Made by a program: the position numbers and the translations under genes
Notes under the pieces: model-generated
Database searches by the model: none
Told to the model about the DNA's origin: nothing
Seen by the model: only the letters and a program-made list of their open reading frames with translations
Assembly: GCA_032173965.1 (NCBI GenBank)
Contig: JAVUNC010000005.1
Coordinates: 47,602,501 to 47,666,500, forward strand
Source: Sitta carolinensis
Lineage: Eukaryota; Chordata; Aves; Passeriformes; Sittidae
DNA: 64,000 nucleotides
Reading direction: 5' to 3'
Part shown: piece after piece, positions 12,901 to 25,760 of the stretch
Position numbering within the stretch: position 1 is the stretch's first letter
Layout: every line of letters begins with the position of its first letter

Positions 12901-15900
12901 TCACAGGTTACTTTCGTGGTTTTCCTCTGTCTCGACAGTCATGGGGGGCAGCCCTCCATTGTCATTCAGCCGTTTGGCCCTGTAGGTCTCATAGTGGATG
13001 TTGTGGGTCACTTCCTTTAGGTCCTGAAGGTGGGTCCTGCAGGGGACAGGATGGGAAAGAACGATATGATAGCCAATATCAGCACAGTAAGTATTATTCT
13101 TCTGATGATAACTTTATTCCCCAAAATAAATGGAAGATGTTTTCAGTCAGTTAGTTTAGCTAATTATTGTTACTCCTCTTTCTGCATGGATAGCATGGGT
13201 GCCATCATACACAACTGAGAGCTGGAGCATCAGCATGTGAGAACACACAAGCGGGATGCAGGACATGGGCTGAAATTCCTGGCTGTGTTTGCCAGTGCCT
13301 TGCCCTTCTTGCACCTGTGCCACTGGCACAGCCACTGGTCATCCTGGTGTGTCAGAGCAGACTGGGGCTTATCTGAAGCAGTGGTGAGACAAGGAAGCAT
13401 CAGGAGATGTATCAGGTTCCCTGCAGATCATAAGCTGCAGAACACTGCTGTGAGCATCATCCATGACCTCCATAGACAGCCTGGGGGCTTGGATTGTTAC
13501 AGGCTTTGTGATGATCGTTTGGGTAGGATGTTTTTACTGAGACTTTGGAAAAACACCTCTGCTGCAGAAGGTATTACAGAAGAAAAAGAGGAAAGTAGGG
13601 TGATATCGAAGCATTGTACCTGACCAAATCTCTCAATAACCACAAGTGGAACGAACCACAGGGCTTTGGTTTGGAACTGTGTTTCTGTTATTTTCTCTTT
13701 TTTTGTGTGTTATTTTATAGGGAAGAGAGGTGATCTACAGTTCTCCTGCTGAAGTTGTGCTGAGGCAACTTCATGAAACAGAGAAGAAATAAGACAGGAC
13801 AATGAACACTAATGAAATATGAAACTTTTCACTTCCAGATCTTATGCTCCAGCGCATCCTTCAACCTGGAAGGAAACACAATCTAGCATGTGGTAGTGGC
13901 CTTTTTATTACTGACCTGCAGCAGCAAATAAAGGTTTTTACAACCTCAAAGGGATTTTTCTAACTCCCTTAATGGGAGTTTTTGCAACACTGAGAGGGGT
14001 GGTAGTATCCTGCTTTTCTCCAGGCATCCAGCTCATATATGAAAACCATCACTGACCTGACATAGTGGTCACGTCACTAAGAGAGGCATTAGATTATCTA
14101 CCCCTTAACTCAATCCAGCCCTACACCACATAAGCTTTCACTGCCTGAAATGTACTTTATTTCCCTTTTAGTCGGGGCTATTTCATTCTGAGTGGATCTC
14201 AGGCAGACTCCCAGCTCATCAAGAGCAAACTGGTGCATGACCTTACCTGATGACAAAATCTCGAAGCAAGGCAAATTCACAGTGATTGAGGTTTTCCACT
14301 GAAAAGAAAGCAAGCAATTGTTACATATGATTTTTTTCAACAGCCCCTTTGTGATTATAGAGCATAGGAAAGTCACTGCCATGGGGGCAGGTTCCAAGTG
14401 GGTAGAGCTTGCATACTTCAGAAAGGACAGTTGTCTGAATGCCATGCTGTCAAGGACTGAGGAGACACACTAAGAGATGCTGAGCAGTCACACATGAATT
14501 TTCATTTGAAAACCAAGGCAACCTGAGGAGCTGAGCTTCACACACCATGGTGTTCAGAGTGGCTCCAGCTTCTGCCAGGTGGTGATAGTGGCACCATATT
14601 GACCATAGCAGTTCCCTCCTGGCACAGGTATTTGAGAATTCTCCTTTTGCTTGGTTTCAAGCAGTTTGTCACAAATGGGATGGGAAGGTAGCCACAGGAC
14701 ATGCTATCTGGACCCATGTCTATTACTGTGATCTGCAGAACAATGCTTTCCACTCCCATAAGCAAGAGGTTTTTTACCTTCAATGATTCCCCAAGGTGTT
14801 TTCCTGCCCAGGACTCTTTTGCCATTCACTTGGTACTCCTTGTCACTGCCCACTACTGCAAAGGGCATGCTTTCCTGCTGGGGAGAGACATGTGCAAAGA
14901 TCCATTGAACCCATTCCAGAGACCAGCACCACCATGGTTCCCCATCTACCTTTCCACCTCTCAGCTCAACAAACACAAGGCCTTCTCCAAGGGAAGAGAT
15001 TCTCCAGAGCAGAACTTCACTGGCTGTCCTTTACACCCCTCAGTGCTATCCCTAGAAGTCTGGACTCTTGCTTTCCAGGTGTCCTTGCACCCCAACAAGT
15101 TCAGTGGGTAGCTTGCAGCAGTGCCAAGGGCTCCAGAGCTGGGGCAGAGCTTTTCTGCACCTATGTCCAGCATTTCTAAGGAGGGGGACCCGAGAAGTAG
15201 TACCTTAGCATAACCAACAGAGGGTCTGTCAGCCCAGAGCTGCTCATATGGATAGTTTGAGGTGAGTACTTCTCACCAGAATCATAGTTCTTCACAACAG
15301 AAAGACAGGATTCGAATAATCCTTCCCCATAAGCCACATGAACATTCATCAAGTTTAGTGGCTGAAATTGTACTGAGGAAAGCCAGAAATGGAGTAAGGG
15401 TGCAGCTTTCCTTGGAAGTAGGACAATAGGAGAGGCTATTGGGGACCCAGATACCTCTAAGCAGAGGGAGAAACTATCTGTCTGTTTCCAGAGCACAGAG
15501 TGCAGGAGACTCTATGATCCATAGGGTTGTGTAGATGTTCATAGGTTTACTCTGCTTTATAGATATCCCTGGAAAGAGACTGCAATTACCACAGGAATGG
15601 AGATTAAAAAGCAGTTTATTAATTATGTGTGAGGGCAATGATGCTGAAGTGCAGAACAAAATGTGATGCTCTCCTCATCCCCCCTTCCCCTCCCACAATA
15701 AAATGTTTCCTACCCTGATTTTGTCGTTCTCTGTTTTATCCTCCAAGTCCTCATCAAATTCTTTCTGAGGATAAAACTCGATCCCATTTACTTCTAGTTC
15801 CTTGCGCACCTAAGCAGAGAGACATTTTGGAGCACAAAGCAGCAGAAACCTGAAGGGAAGGCAGTTGGCAGGGCCAGGCAAGTACATCAGGGACATCCTT

Positions 15901-18900
15901 CCAGTGGGCAGAAGTTGGAGGGATTGTCCCAAGGAAGTGCACAGTAAAGTGAGGACACAGGGCAGCAATGATGAGTCTTTCTTCCCAACCCCAGTTACTT
16001 GTCTGGTTCTCCAGTTCCCATGACAGAACATATCATAAGATGTCACAGGGATACATGCATTTCTTCCTTCTCTAACAAATGCCCTCAGAGATAAAAACAG
16101 CTGCATCTTTAGGATTTACCCACCAACCCGGCACTGGATGCTGTGCACACCCTGGGGACTGCACTGCCATCCCAGGAAGAGAGATACCACTCATTTCTCC
16201 CACCTCCAAGGCAGGGCAGAGAAGGATCCCAACCAGAAGAGGAGATACTCACTCTTTGTTTGAATTCGGTCTTCTCCTCCAAGGTCATGGTGTCAGCCTT
16301 AGCAATAACTGGGATGATGTTCACAACCTTGCTGAGATGTTTCATGAACTCCAGGTCCAAAGGCCGCAAGCTGCAGCCCAAGAAGGAACAAGATGGAAGG
16401 GATCACTTTTTACCCTCCTCGCCTTTCATCCTGATGACTGTCCAAGCATCAGGGCACCAGTGAACCCTCCTTTGTACATACCCTGCTTGCTGCCACCATG
16501 TTCTCATCTCCTTCTTTCCATCCATCCTGCCCTCTCCCAAAAAACACAGTGGCATTTCTCCCGCTCTTGTAACCTTAGACCCTTTCAAGCCCCACAGCAC
16601 CCAAAGTTAAGCTAAACAGTGGCCAGCCCTGCTGGCAGGATCACAGGATCCATGTCTGAGGTGCAGCAGTGTAGGGTATATATTTGGCACAGAGGTGCCA
16701 AGGGCTGGAGGAAGGACAAGGGACTGTGTACATACGAGTGGCCCGTAGGGGAGATGAAGTAGAGGCAGCAGTGCACACGTGTGTCTGGAATTCGTTTCTT
16801 CCTTGCAATATTCACTTCCTCTTTCAAAAACTTTTCATATTGCTCGTTGATGTATTTCTCAATAGGTTCCCAGCTGTTAAAGTGGGAAAGAAAGATGAAT
16901 AGAGAGGTACAAATCTCCTCATGTTCCTGCCTACAGTGTTCCCAGCTCTGACAGCAACAAAGCAATCTCAGGCCTTAAAAAATCCAAAATCCACCTCAAG
17001 CATCTCACCATCAGCACAGATGATTAAGAGTTTCTGTAACTGGGCACAGAAATAAGCACTCACCATGTAATATGTGCATACACCCAAATCACACACACAG
17101 ACCCATGGTTTCACAGTCCTACAGCCTCATTATCAGCACCCCCCCCCCCCCCCTCCCCGCAATAGGATCCCAGATGCTTTCAAGGGCCAAGTGGATTACA
17201 GTCACTCATATACCATCTTACCTTCAACCCTTTCTGGGACACAAGGCCTTCACCTTGTAAAACTCACCAGTTCTCATTGTTGATCTGGTCCCCAAATCCT
17301 GGTGTGTCAATCACTGTCAGCTTCATTTTGACACCACCTTCTTCAATGACTGGGGGAGAAATTGCAAAAAATCATACTCCTCCCTGGGGACCTGCTCTAT
17401 CATGAAACATGTCTCTGTGTCCCACAAGTGAACAAGAGAGCTCTGCCCTCATCCCTGCCCAGCAAGCATGACCAGACCAGGCTGTGTCACGCCTCAACAG
17501 TTATGACCCTCATTTGCAAGTCTGACCCCAAATTTTGGTAATATCTACACAAAAGCCACCTTATACCACTCTGACACAGGAAAATGGATTTGTGCTCTGT
17601 CTGTGGCCCAAAGGCCCTACCTTAACACAGCTTCTTCCCTATAATGCATCATCCTGAATCTGAGATGATGCTCATTACCATGCACTACTGTAAGAGTTGT
17701 GTGATGCTTTGTGAGGAGGTATGCACTACCAGGCTCGGCATGGGACCCAACAATGCAACTTGTATAGCGTATTAAATATAACTGCAGGCTAAAATTACTT
17801 ACAGCAAGGCTTAATCCACAACTGCGAACTAATGTCTTAGGCTATGAAATCTCTCTATTTTTCCACCCCTCACTTTTGGCTGTGGCATCAGGGGCATTCC
17901 ATTTGCAGAAAAGCCTTGTCTGTCTCTGAGGTCCTCTAAAACTGTTCTTTGGCTTCCTATGGAGAAAGGGCTGCCTAATACCAAAGAAGTATTTGTGTAG
18001 ACTGCTGGGATCTTCTGCAAGATCATGCTGAAGCATCAGTGTTACTTCCACCCCAGCAGCCTGGCTCTTACCATGCCCAATGGCTTTGATCTCCACTGTC
18101 TTGGGGATCTTCTCCTCCCGGTTCCAGCCTGAAGATTTGCGGCTCACCTGGGATTTGAAGAGGGTGTTTATCAAGGTTGACTTTCCCAGTCCGCTCTGAC
18201 CTGAGGATTGCAGAGAGGAAGCTTGTGACGTTTGCCACATTCTGGTGATGACAGCAGGCCCAGGGAACAGAGCCAGGCTGGCAGGGGAAGGGGCTGGAGA
18301 TGTCTCCTTGCTTTGTGCAGGCTCTGGTTTCCCTCAGAGCAACTTCTGTCTGCTCCCCCATGCCCTCCCCACAGGGCTCACTCTCCACGTGGCCTCAGGG
18401 GACAGTCCCTGGCCATGGTTCCCAGTTCCTCAGCTGGTCTCTGCCTACCTACAACCATGATGTTGAAGTCAAAACCTGTCTTCATGGTTTTCTTGCGCAT
18501 CTGCTCAATTATGGTGTCAATACCGATGTAGCCCAGCAAGCTGGCATTGATGCCCATGGGTTTCATTGGTACGACTGGTTTTTGTCGTGGCTCTGGGACC
18601 AGCTCAGACATGGCTGCTTCGTTTCTGCTGTCCACTGGCCCTGCGTGGGGACAAAGATTGAAAAATCATTATTGAGGTGTAACAACAGCCTGCCTCTCTG
18701 CTGACCTGTCACAGGGGCTGAGGGCAGCTTTGAACAGCCTTTTCAAGGGCTGTTGAGGATAACTGAATGTCAAGATTTTAGTGGTAAGGCTCATCGTGGA
18801 GGAACATCTACTTGAGATCCAGCGCACTCTTCTATGTACCACTCCAGACAAGGAGAAGAAGTGGGGTTCATTGAGAATGCAGTGTATTGATGGCTACCTC

Positions 18901-21900
18901 CAAATAGCAGGAGCAGGGGCAGTGAGGCTGGCTGGGCTGATAATCAGGTTCCCAGCTGTGTCTCCTTATTTTTGTCTCCTGGTTCCCAACAGGCTCACCA
19001 GGGTTTTGTCCCTCCAAGTTCACCATAAAACTTGCGATGGAACAGACTTAAAAAAATTATGTGTCAAGTCCTGGCATTGAAGCAGTTTGGGATGTACTGT
19101 GTGGACTTGCGAGCTTGGCCCTGGCCAGGGGTGGCTGCATTACTGGCTGTGGTGCACAGGCTGAGGTCCTCAGAGGAAGACAGTGGTGGAAGTGAAAGCA
19201 TGGCCATAATCTCTGTGCTTGCCTCCCACCCATAGACCAATGGCTTTTGTCATACTCAAGAAACTAATCATCATGATCAGAAAATTAATTATCTACATCT
19301 TTCCCTCCTCATCTCTGCTTCCTCACTTTTTCCGTGTAAAACAATCAGATAAAAAGAAAACTCTGAGGGCTTTCCAGCCTCCCTGACCATTTTTTGGGTG
19401 ATGGCACACATTGCTAGGGGCAGGCCTCACCCATTTATCTCTGTGTCATTAGCGAAGAGCTCCCTCCCTCACCCCCGCTGGGAGGAAGTGGAGGTTGGGA
19501 GAGGACAGGGAATGAAAGAAAGGCTCTAATTGGTGAGGAAGGGAGGCGTGAGGGATGAATCTGGAAAGGAAGATGAAGGGGATAGGAATCAAATACCTTT
19601 CATATACAAGCCAGCTGCAAACTAGAGTTTCTTCCACTCTAATTACTTGACTCCCCCATGCTTTGTCTCATTAGAGGGTTATTTTTCCAGGACAGAGACA
19701 GAATGTGTTTTTGCTTGGTAAGTACTTCATTTGTTTTGGATGCCACTTCAGTTCAAGTGTCTCACAGTAAATTATCCCTTTCCATCATTTTGGCAGAGTT
19801 TTCTTCTCCACTTATCAGAATCCACTGGCAGCAGGAAAGGACATGAGCAGCCAGGCAGGCAACTGCCATTTGGTGGTGACACATGCCCCTCTTTGCAAGG
19901 AAAATGACTCAGAAGTCACCGGGCTGGGGACACTGATGGCACCAGTCTGGGGTCCCTGTGACAGCTTAGTCAAGCCAGGCAGAGACAGACTGAGAAGAGG
20001 TCAAAGAGATTTTGTTCAAGGACAGGGTTAGGCTATAGCAGGCTCCATGGCTGAATGGGGACCCTGCCTGGCAGTCCTACATCAAAGCTCCGGTGCTGAC
20101 ACAAGGGCTGCTCTACACAGTGAAGATTTTACATTTTTTGTAAACTGTAATATTGCACTAATCATGTACTATGGAAAGACCTAGTAGAAGGGCCACCCTT
20201 GGGAGAAGGGTGCCTCCACCCAGCTCCTTTTCACTGATTGGGAAGTATTTTCTATTGAACTGGGAGTAGGAGCTTCCTTCTGTGACAGCCATTCACATTT
20301 CACTGTGGGTAACATCTGATGTCTCTTGTGCCACCTCTGTTCCACCTTGCCCACACAGGAGAGGTCAGGGGGAGGATGGCCCCCCTCCTGCTTTTCCCCA
20401 CTTTGGACTATCATCACCCTCTCCTGAAGCAGCAAGCAGCACCCTGGGGGAACCAGAGCACAAGACGGACCATTGGCTTGAGTCAGACTGGCAATTTGGA
20501 GCACCTCACGCTGCCGGGCAGCTGCTGAAGGAGGCAGCCTGCCAAGCCAAGTGCTTCTCAGCTGCAATCCTCTCTTACACCCATCACAATTAGTATGTGC
20601 CTTTCCTGCTGATGAAGCATCCCCTGAGGCTCCTGTTGCCTTTTTTCAGCTTTATCAAAGCTGATGTCAGCCAGAAAAGCCCATCTCTCTAGTACAGCAC
20701 AGGGGGCCAGGCCAGCCAGTTCTCCTGCACCTTACCCTTCACTCGTCCTCTCCCAGGCTGCCCACATCACCTCTGTCATGGTTGTGTGGCTGTGCTGTGT
20801 CCCTTATGCTGCTGCAGCGTTCTCCATAAACAGCTCACACAGGCCTGCTGGGGTCCTACCCAGCCCCAGGAGTGGGAGAAGAGAAAGAGAAATGGAACAA
20901 TGAGGGAATTAGGGACAGGGAGCTGTGGCCCCAGTGAGGCACTTGGCTACTGCAGTAAATGGGGGCAAATAAACCCCAAAGGTGGAAGGGAACAGGTCAA
21001 GGCGAGAAGAAAGTCCAGCTGAGGAGCTGCATGGAATGGGTGTGGGACATGGGCCATGTGGGCTGTGACCCCTTTACTGCCTGGGTGGTAGCTTGTCCTC
21101 AGGGAATCTGTTGGTCTCTCCTTTATTCCTTCAACCCTTGTTCTTACATAGGGAGGAGGAAGGAGGGAATGTGCTGTCAGCCTCGAGGCTCAGTAAGAGG
21201 TTCATAATGCATCCCTAAATCTCACCAAGGAAAGCCTTGCCCAGAGCCAGCAGATGTTGCTAACTGCTGTGGACATCATAATACAAGACCATTCCTTTGC
21301 AAGCTTGACTATTGAAGCCAGGAGCTTGCAATGAAAGGGCAGATATTTCATATTCAGGTTCTTGGGCAGCTATAGAAAACCCTGAGACCAGGAGAAAAGA
21401 TCTCCAGAAATCTCCCTAAATATATTTCCTGGATTTTATATCAGAACATTCAATGTGTCAGGGTAAGCCACCTGCCTTCCCCTCTGTGTGAGATCCCTTC
21501 CCATGCAGCCTCAGGCAGGGAAGCCCCTATTTTGCAGAAATTTTCCTGGGGCTCATCTTTCTGCCCATGAGCTTTCATCTTTTGTTCCCCACAGATGAAT
21601 TCAAGGAGACAGCTGAGGAACAGCCTGCTGGGGGGGGTCAGGGTGTGCAAAATCAGGACCAGAGCTGTAAGAGACACCCTGAGACATGAAACATGCCTGC
21701 CTGCTCTCCTGGGAGTGGCTCTGTTTTATGTGCACTACAGCTAATGCTGCTAGGAAGCCTCCTGATCAAGCTGAGTGGCTGGTCAAGGGGTGGCATTGTG
21801 TGTCCTGGGCACATCCTGCAGCCCTTCCAGCTGTCCCCTGTAATGAATGGGCAAGAGGGCACTACAGCAAATAACGAATAGAGGGGTAGCCAAGGTTAAC

Positions 21901-23742
21901 CACTTACATCTGCTATTTGCAAGGCTCCCCTTTTCCCTGTTGCTTTGTTCTGTGTGCTAAGACAAGCTTATTTAAGAGGGCCATAGCTGGTGATACACCC
22001 CTGCTGCCCAGATCCAGTAGGAGGTGGCCCCAGGCTGGGCTGGGCTGGGCTGTCAAGGAATAATATCTGGCTCACAGGAGATGCTCCATGTGACTGGGCC
22101 AAGGGAAGTTGGAGCTTTTGAGGCAGGGACAGGCAGAACCAGAATGAGTACCCAGAGAGGTCCCCATGGTCCCAGCTATTTCCTGCTTCTGGCACCCGTT
22201 GATCCACCCCAGAACCTCTTCCTGGAACACCGGCATACATGACCAGCAGCAGACACCACTACTGCAGCTCACCCTTCATGCTCTGATATTTGCAGGAGCT
22301 GTGTGGGGACAGAGGTGGCCCTGCAGGTCCCTTAGGGGCTCAGGTAGTGGGGACTAACATCTACCATGTCCCGATAACCCAGATACAGTCGCATCCCCTC
22401 CCCCTGCCTTCCCATCCTTTGTCTGGCAAGAGGGAGGGAGAGCTGCAAACAGTGCTCACCACAAACCAGCTTCCAGCAAGGAAAAGCTATTTAACCCCCA
22501 CGTAACACATGGATGGCCTCACTGCAGCTCTCCTCCAGTGTAGCACAAGGTTGTCCCTCTGCAGCTAGAGGCAGTGATCCTCACACACATCTCAACCCAG
22601 CCCCTTCCACTCATGCGGTTCTGGACCCACAGGCCCACTCCCTGTAGACATAGAACAGGGAGGAGGGATGGGTTCAAAACCTGAAGGTGGCTGGCAGAAG
22701 CAGGCCCTCAAAGGGTGATGCCAGGTTCCTAGGAAAGCAAGCAAGCAGCTGCTTCTGTAGTGCAGCCTCCCTGGAGCTCGCGGGCATCAGGACCTTCTCC
22801 TTGCTTCAGATCTGCAGAGATGCTGGACAGAGCATCTCTCCACTGAAAAACTACCTTTCCCTCCTCAGTTCCCATGATGGCCCCTGGGTATTTCTTTCAG
22901 CTGTGCAGGGCAATGGCTGAGCCCTGCCGGATGTACTTCAGAGTACAGAACATAACCATTTTTCTTACCAGATCTTTTTGCCTGGCTTGAAGAACATCCC
23001 AATCCTCGGGGCTGCCGCAGCCTTCCCAACAGCAACCTTTCTTCCCTCAGCACTCTGCAAAGGGCTTGGGCAAGAGCCCAGCTGCAGTGAAATCTAGGGC
23101 AGTGTGTGCTGAAGCCTCTTTGGAGATGCAGAAGCTGGAGGTGAAGGAGCTGGGCACATCCCCAGCCCAGCCACCACAGCCCCAGCCATGCCCTTGGTGC
23201 TGCTCTCCAGCCATACAATCCTTGTCCCATGTCCCAGCTCACCCCCGGGTGGCACAGCTGTATCACAAGGCGAGAGGATGCTGAGCACCCCGGGCCAGGG
23301 TACTCACACCACCACAGCTGCCTGTGCCCCTGCCCGCATGTCTGCTGGATCCTGTGCAGATGTCCAGGGAGAGGCACAGGACATCCCCGCTGTCTGTCAC
23401 AGGCAAGGAACAAGCCAGGTGCCGAGGAGTTTGTGGGCACTCCCCAGCTGGATTATCCCTTCCTTTCAAAGCAGCGCCTGGCACTAGCTACCCCCCATCA
23501 GCACCACAACCAGCCCTCCTCCTTCTCCTTCATACAAGACTGCTGCCACCAAAAGGAAAAAAAAAGAGGAAAGACAAAGCCCGGACCGATTTCCCCCACT
23601 GCCCTCCGGGATTATCCCTCTCCTATGCCCAGAGCTGGGCAGCGTGGGGGCACGGTGGAGGATGCCTGCGCAAAAAGCCCCAGCGGCGTCCCTCTGGCGT
23701 TGCCCAGCCCTGCCAAGCCCGGAGCATCCTACCTTTGAACAT
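12901..23742 (-). CDS. SEPTIN3: Septin-3, GTP-binding cytoskeletal protein, 10 coding exons
   Basis: The coding exons in transcription order are 23742-23733, 18640-18449, 18200-18072, 17349-17268, 16873-16736, 16370-16253, 15809-15714, 14877-14778, 14298-14247 and 13036-12901 (stop TGA). They total 1053 nt, 350 aa, and all phases agree. Septins bind GTP and form hetero-oligomeric filaments; septin 3 is mainly neuronal and presynaptic in mammals. Visible motifs are the P-loop GQSGLGKS at 68-75 (its first Gly codon split between exons 2 and 3), DTPGFGD at 125-131, AKAD at 207-210, and the septin-unique region ending near residue 295. The C-terminus is short with no long coiled coil, as expected for the SEPTIN3/9/12 group. 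Exon 1 contributes only three complete codons (MFK). An in-frame Met14 (MSELVPEP) has a better start context and could be the main initiator. Intron 1 is about 5.1 kb. The exon 8 acceptor is a CAGCAG tandem. Confidence 0.96.
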
Positions 23743-24260
23743 GAAGCTTCCTTTGTCTCCGAATCCTCTCCCAAGGGGGTGGGTCTCCCCCTACTTTTCT
23801 AGCCTGACGCTGATGAAGCAGCACGGTGGGCTACGAGGCTCCACTTGCTTTTACCTTTGTCTTTCTTCCCTGTGTCCTCTTCTCCCCCCTCTCCCCTTCC
23901 TTCTCCAGTGGCTATTTCAGCAGAGCGGGGATGCTGGTGCTGCTCCTGCTGCCATCGTCATGTGACCTGAATATTAAACATCTCCGCAAAATCTCCCCCC
24001 GCGCACCCTCCCCCGGCTCCATCCCAGGCCCCCGGCTCCATCCCAGGCCCCCGCCAGCCTCCCTGACTTGCGGAGGGGGGGGGGGCACGGCCTCGGGGTT
24101 GGAGGGGCTGCTGCCGATGGGGGCCCCATATCCTGGAGGGGCTCTCATTGCACCCCCACACCCCACAGACATTTTCTTGCCCTTTTCCCTCCCAATTCCC
24201 CAACCTTTTCAGCATCTTTGCTCGTTTAGGGAGGGGCATATTTAACCATTCGCAGCTTGG
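23743..24260 (-). promoter_or_regulatory. SEPTIN3 5' UTR / proximal promoter region
   Basis: This is the sequence immediately upstream of the first SEPTIN3 codon. It is GC-rich at about 23930-24130, with a two-copy 19-bp tandem repeat at about 24013-24052 and a G run at 24077-24086. On the minus strand a TTAAATA element lies at about 24238-24244 and could serve as a TATA-like box, which is inference only. An upstream ATG at 23774-23772 is out of frame with the SEPTIN3 start. Confidence 0.4.
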
Positions 24261-25319
24261 TTCCGGCGGGGCTGAGAAAGGGTGCTCTTTGCCCCTAGGT
24301 CTTTCGTGGGATCAGAGGATTGCAAAATTTCCTTCTGCTTTCCCAGAGGGAGGAAATTGGGAATGTTTTGGTTCATCAAAAGCGATTTGCCCTTCAGCTT
24401 TGCCTGTGGAGGTGTGAGAAACCTTTTCTCCTCCAGCACCATGATCCCTGGCTGTCAGCCCAAGGCACAGAGGCAGAGCCAGCGTGTATGTACAAACGCG
24501 TGCATGTGTGTGCCCGCGTGTGGCGAGCAGGGACAGGTCCTCCCACTTGGACCATGTCAGGGTACGCAGGTCGCATCCCCGTGTGCTCTGGCAGGCACCT
24601 CCATGTGCCCTGCGGATGTGCCCGTGCCTGGAGAGCTGTGTGCATGCCTCTGGCTGGTTGCATCTTTGGATGGGGATGCCCTTTCCCTGCTTTACATTTC
24701 ATTCTCCCACATTTGTGAGCCCTGGCCTCAACAGGTACTGTGTCATGCTGTGCTAGGGCACCATCATCTGGGAATGGGAATGCACTGACCCTCCAGTTTG
24801 TGGGATGACAGAAGCACCATGTGTTCTTCCACCACAAGACAACCCCCTGGGTAGGGGCCAGGCTGTGGATGCCTGGCAGATTTGGCAAGGGTTTGGGGTT
24901 TCTCTTTTTGCAGTGCTCTGGGTCAAAAAGAAAACTGCACCCACTGCAGGTTACAAGAACATTTAGAAGTAATTGTCAGCAATTACCCCAGGCTAGGCTG
25001 AGTAGAGGACAAGCTGGTTTCCGACACACAGACAGACACACAGAGACAGAGGCACCCAGAAAATCTCCTGACATGGTGACCACAGTTGCCTGTCTCCCTG
25101 CTGGGTGCCCGGCTCACAAACACGGGGGCTGCCCTCCCACCAGCTGTTGCCCACCCATGATTCTGGTGTGGGTCAAGAGGAAATCACTCCAAGGGGAGGA
25201 ATCCCCCATCCTCCCTCTCATCACCCTGCCTCTCCTGAAGGGTCCTGCCCCATTCTGGGCTCCGTGTCATCGCCAAGGGACCCCTTGGTGCCTCCCTCCC
25301 TCCCTCTGCCCAACTCATC
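24261..25319. other. Spacer upstream of SEPTIN3; no gene recognised
   Basis: Only short, mutually overlapping open frames are present in this interval. I see no conserved protein motif, repeat or RNA gene. Confidence 0.4.
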
Positions 25320-25760
25320 CCGTCAGCGGAGACCCACCGGAGCGTGGTGGGTCGCAGGACACCCCCATCTTCGCCACCGGGGCGGCCTCGGCCCCCTCAG
25401 AGCTGCCGCGTCGCTGGGGCCCCTCGGCCGCCAGGGGCCGGGGCCGAGGAGCGATCGGGGTGACCGGGGCCGGGCCCCGCAGCCGCTCCCAGCGGAGCCC
25501 CCCGCCGGCGCGGCGCAGGGTGACCGAGAGGCAGCTCCGCTTCGTGGCGGCCGCGGCACCGAGGGCGCTGTCCCGCCGCCGTGGGGCGCCCGGCATGCGG
25601 CTGGGGCTCCCCGGGGCGGACAGGCAGCTGCGATGAAGGGCCGTGTCCTCCTCCATGGCGGCCGGCAGTGGGCTGGAAGCAGAGGTGCGAGGGCAGGGGG
25701 GCCCGGGCTGTCCCTGCTGGCAGTGCTGTGGTGTCTCGGGGTGCAGGGCTCCCTGGGGCT
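25320..25760. promoter_or_regulatory. CpG island upstream of SEPTIN3
   Basis: CpG is very dense, especially at 25370-25620, and both strands carry long Arg/Gly/Pro/Ala-rich open frames, as expected in GC-rich DNA with few stop codons. The island is about 1.6 kb upstream of the first SEPTIN3 codon. It could hold an alternative SEPTIN3 promoter and noncoding first exon. A plus-strand AATAAA at about 26040-26046 leaves open an unrecognised plus-strand transcript ending there. Confidence 0.5.

Noticed and set aside
12466..13154. Plus-strand frames of 184 and 162 codons
   Set aside because: They are partly antisense to the last SEPTIN3 coding exon (12901-13036) and have no features of their own.
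22865..23440. 191-codon minus-strand frame
   Set aside because: It lies inside SEPTIN3 intron 1, has no splice-consistent link to the gene and no recognised motif.
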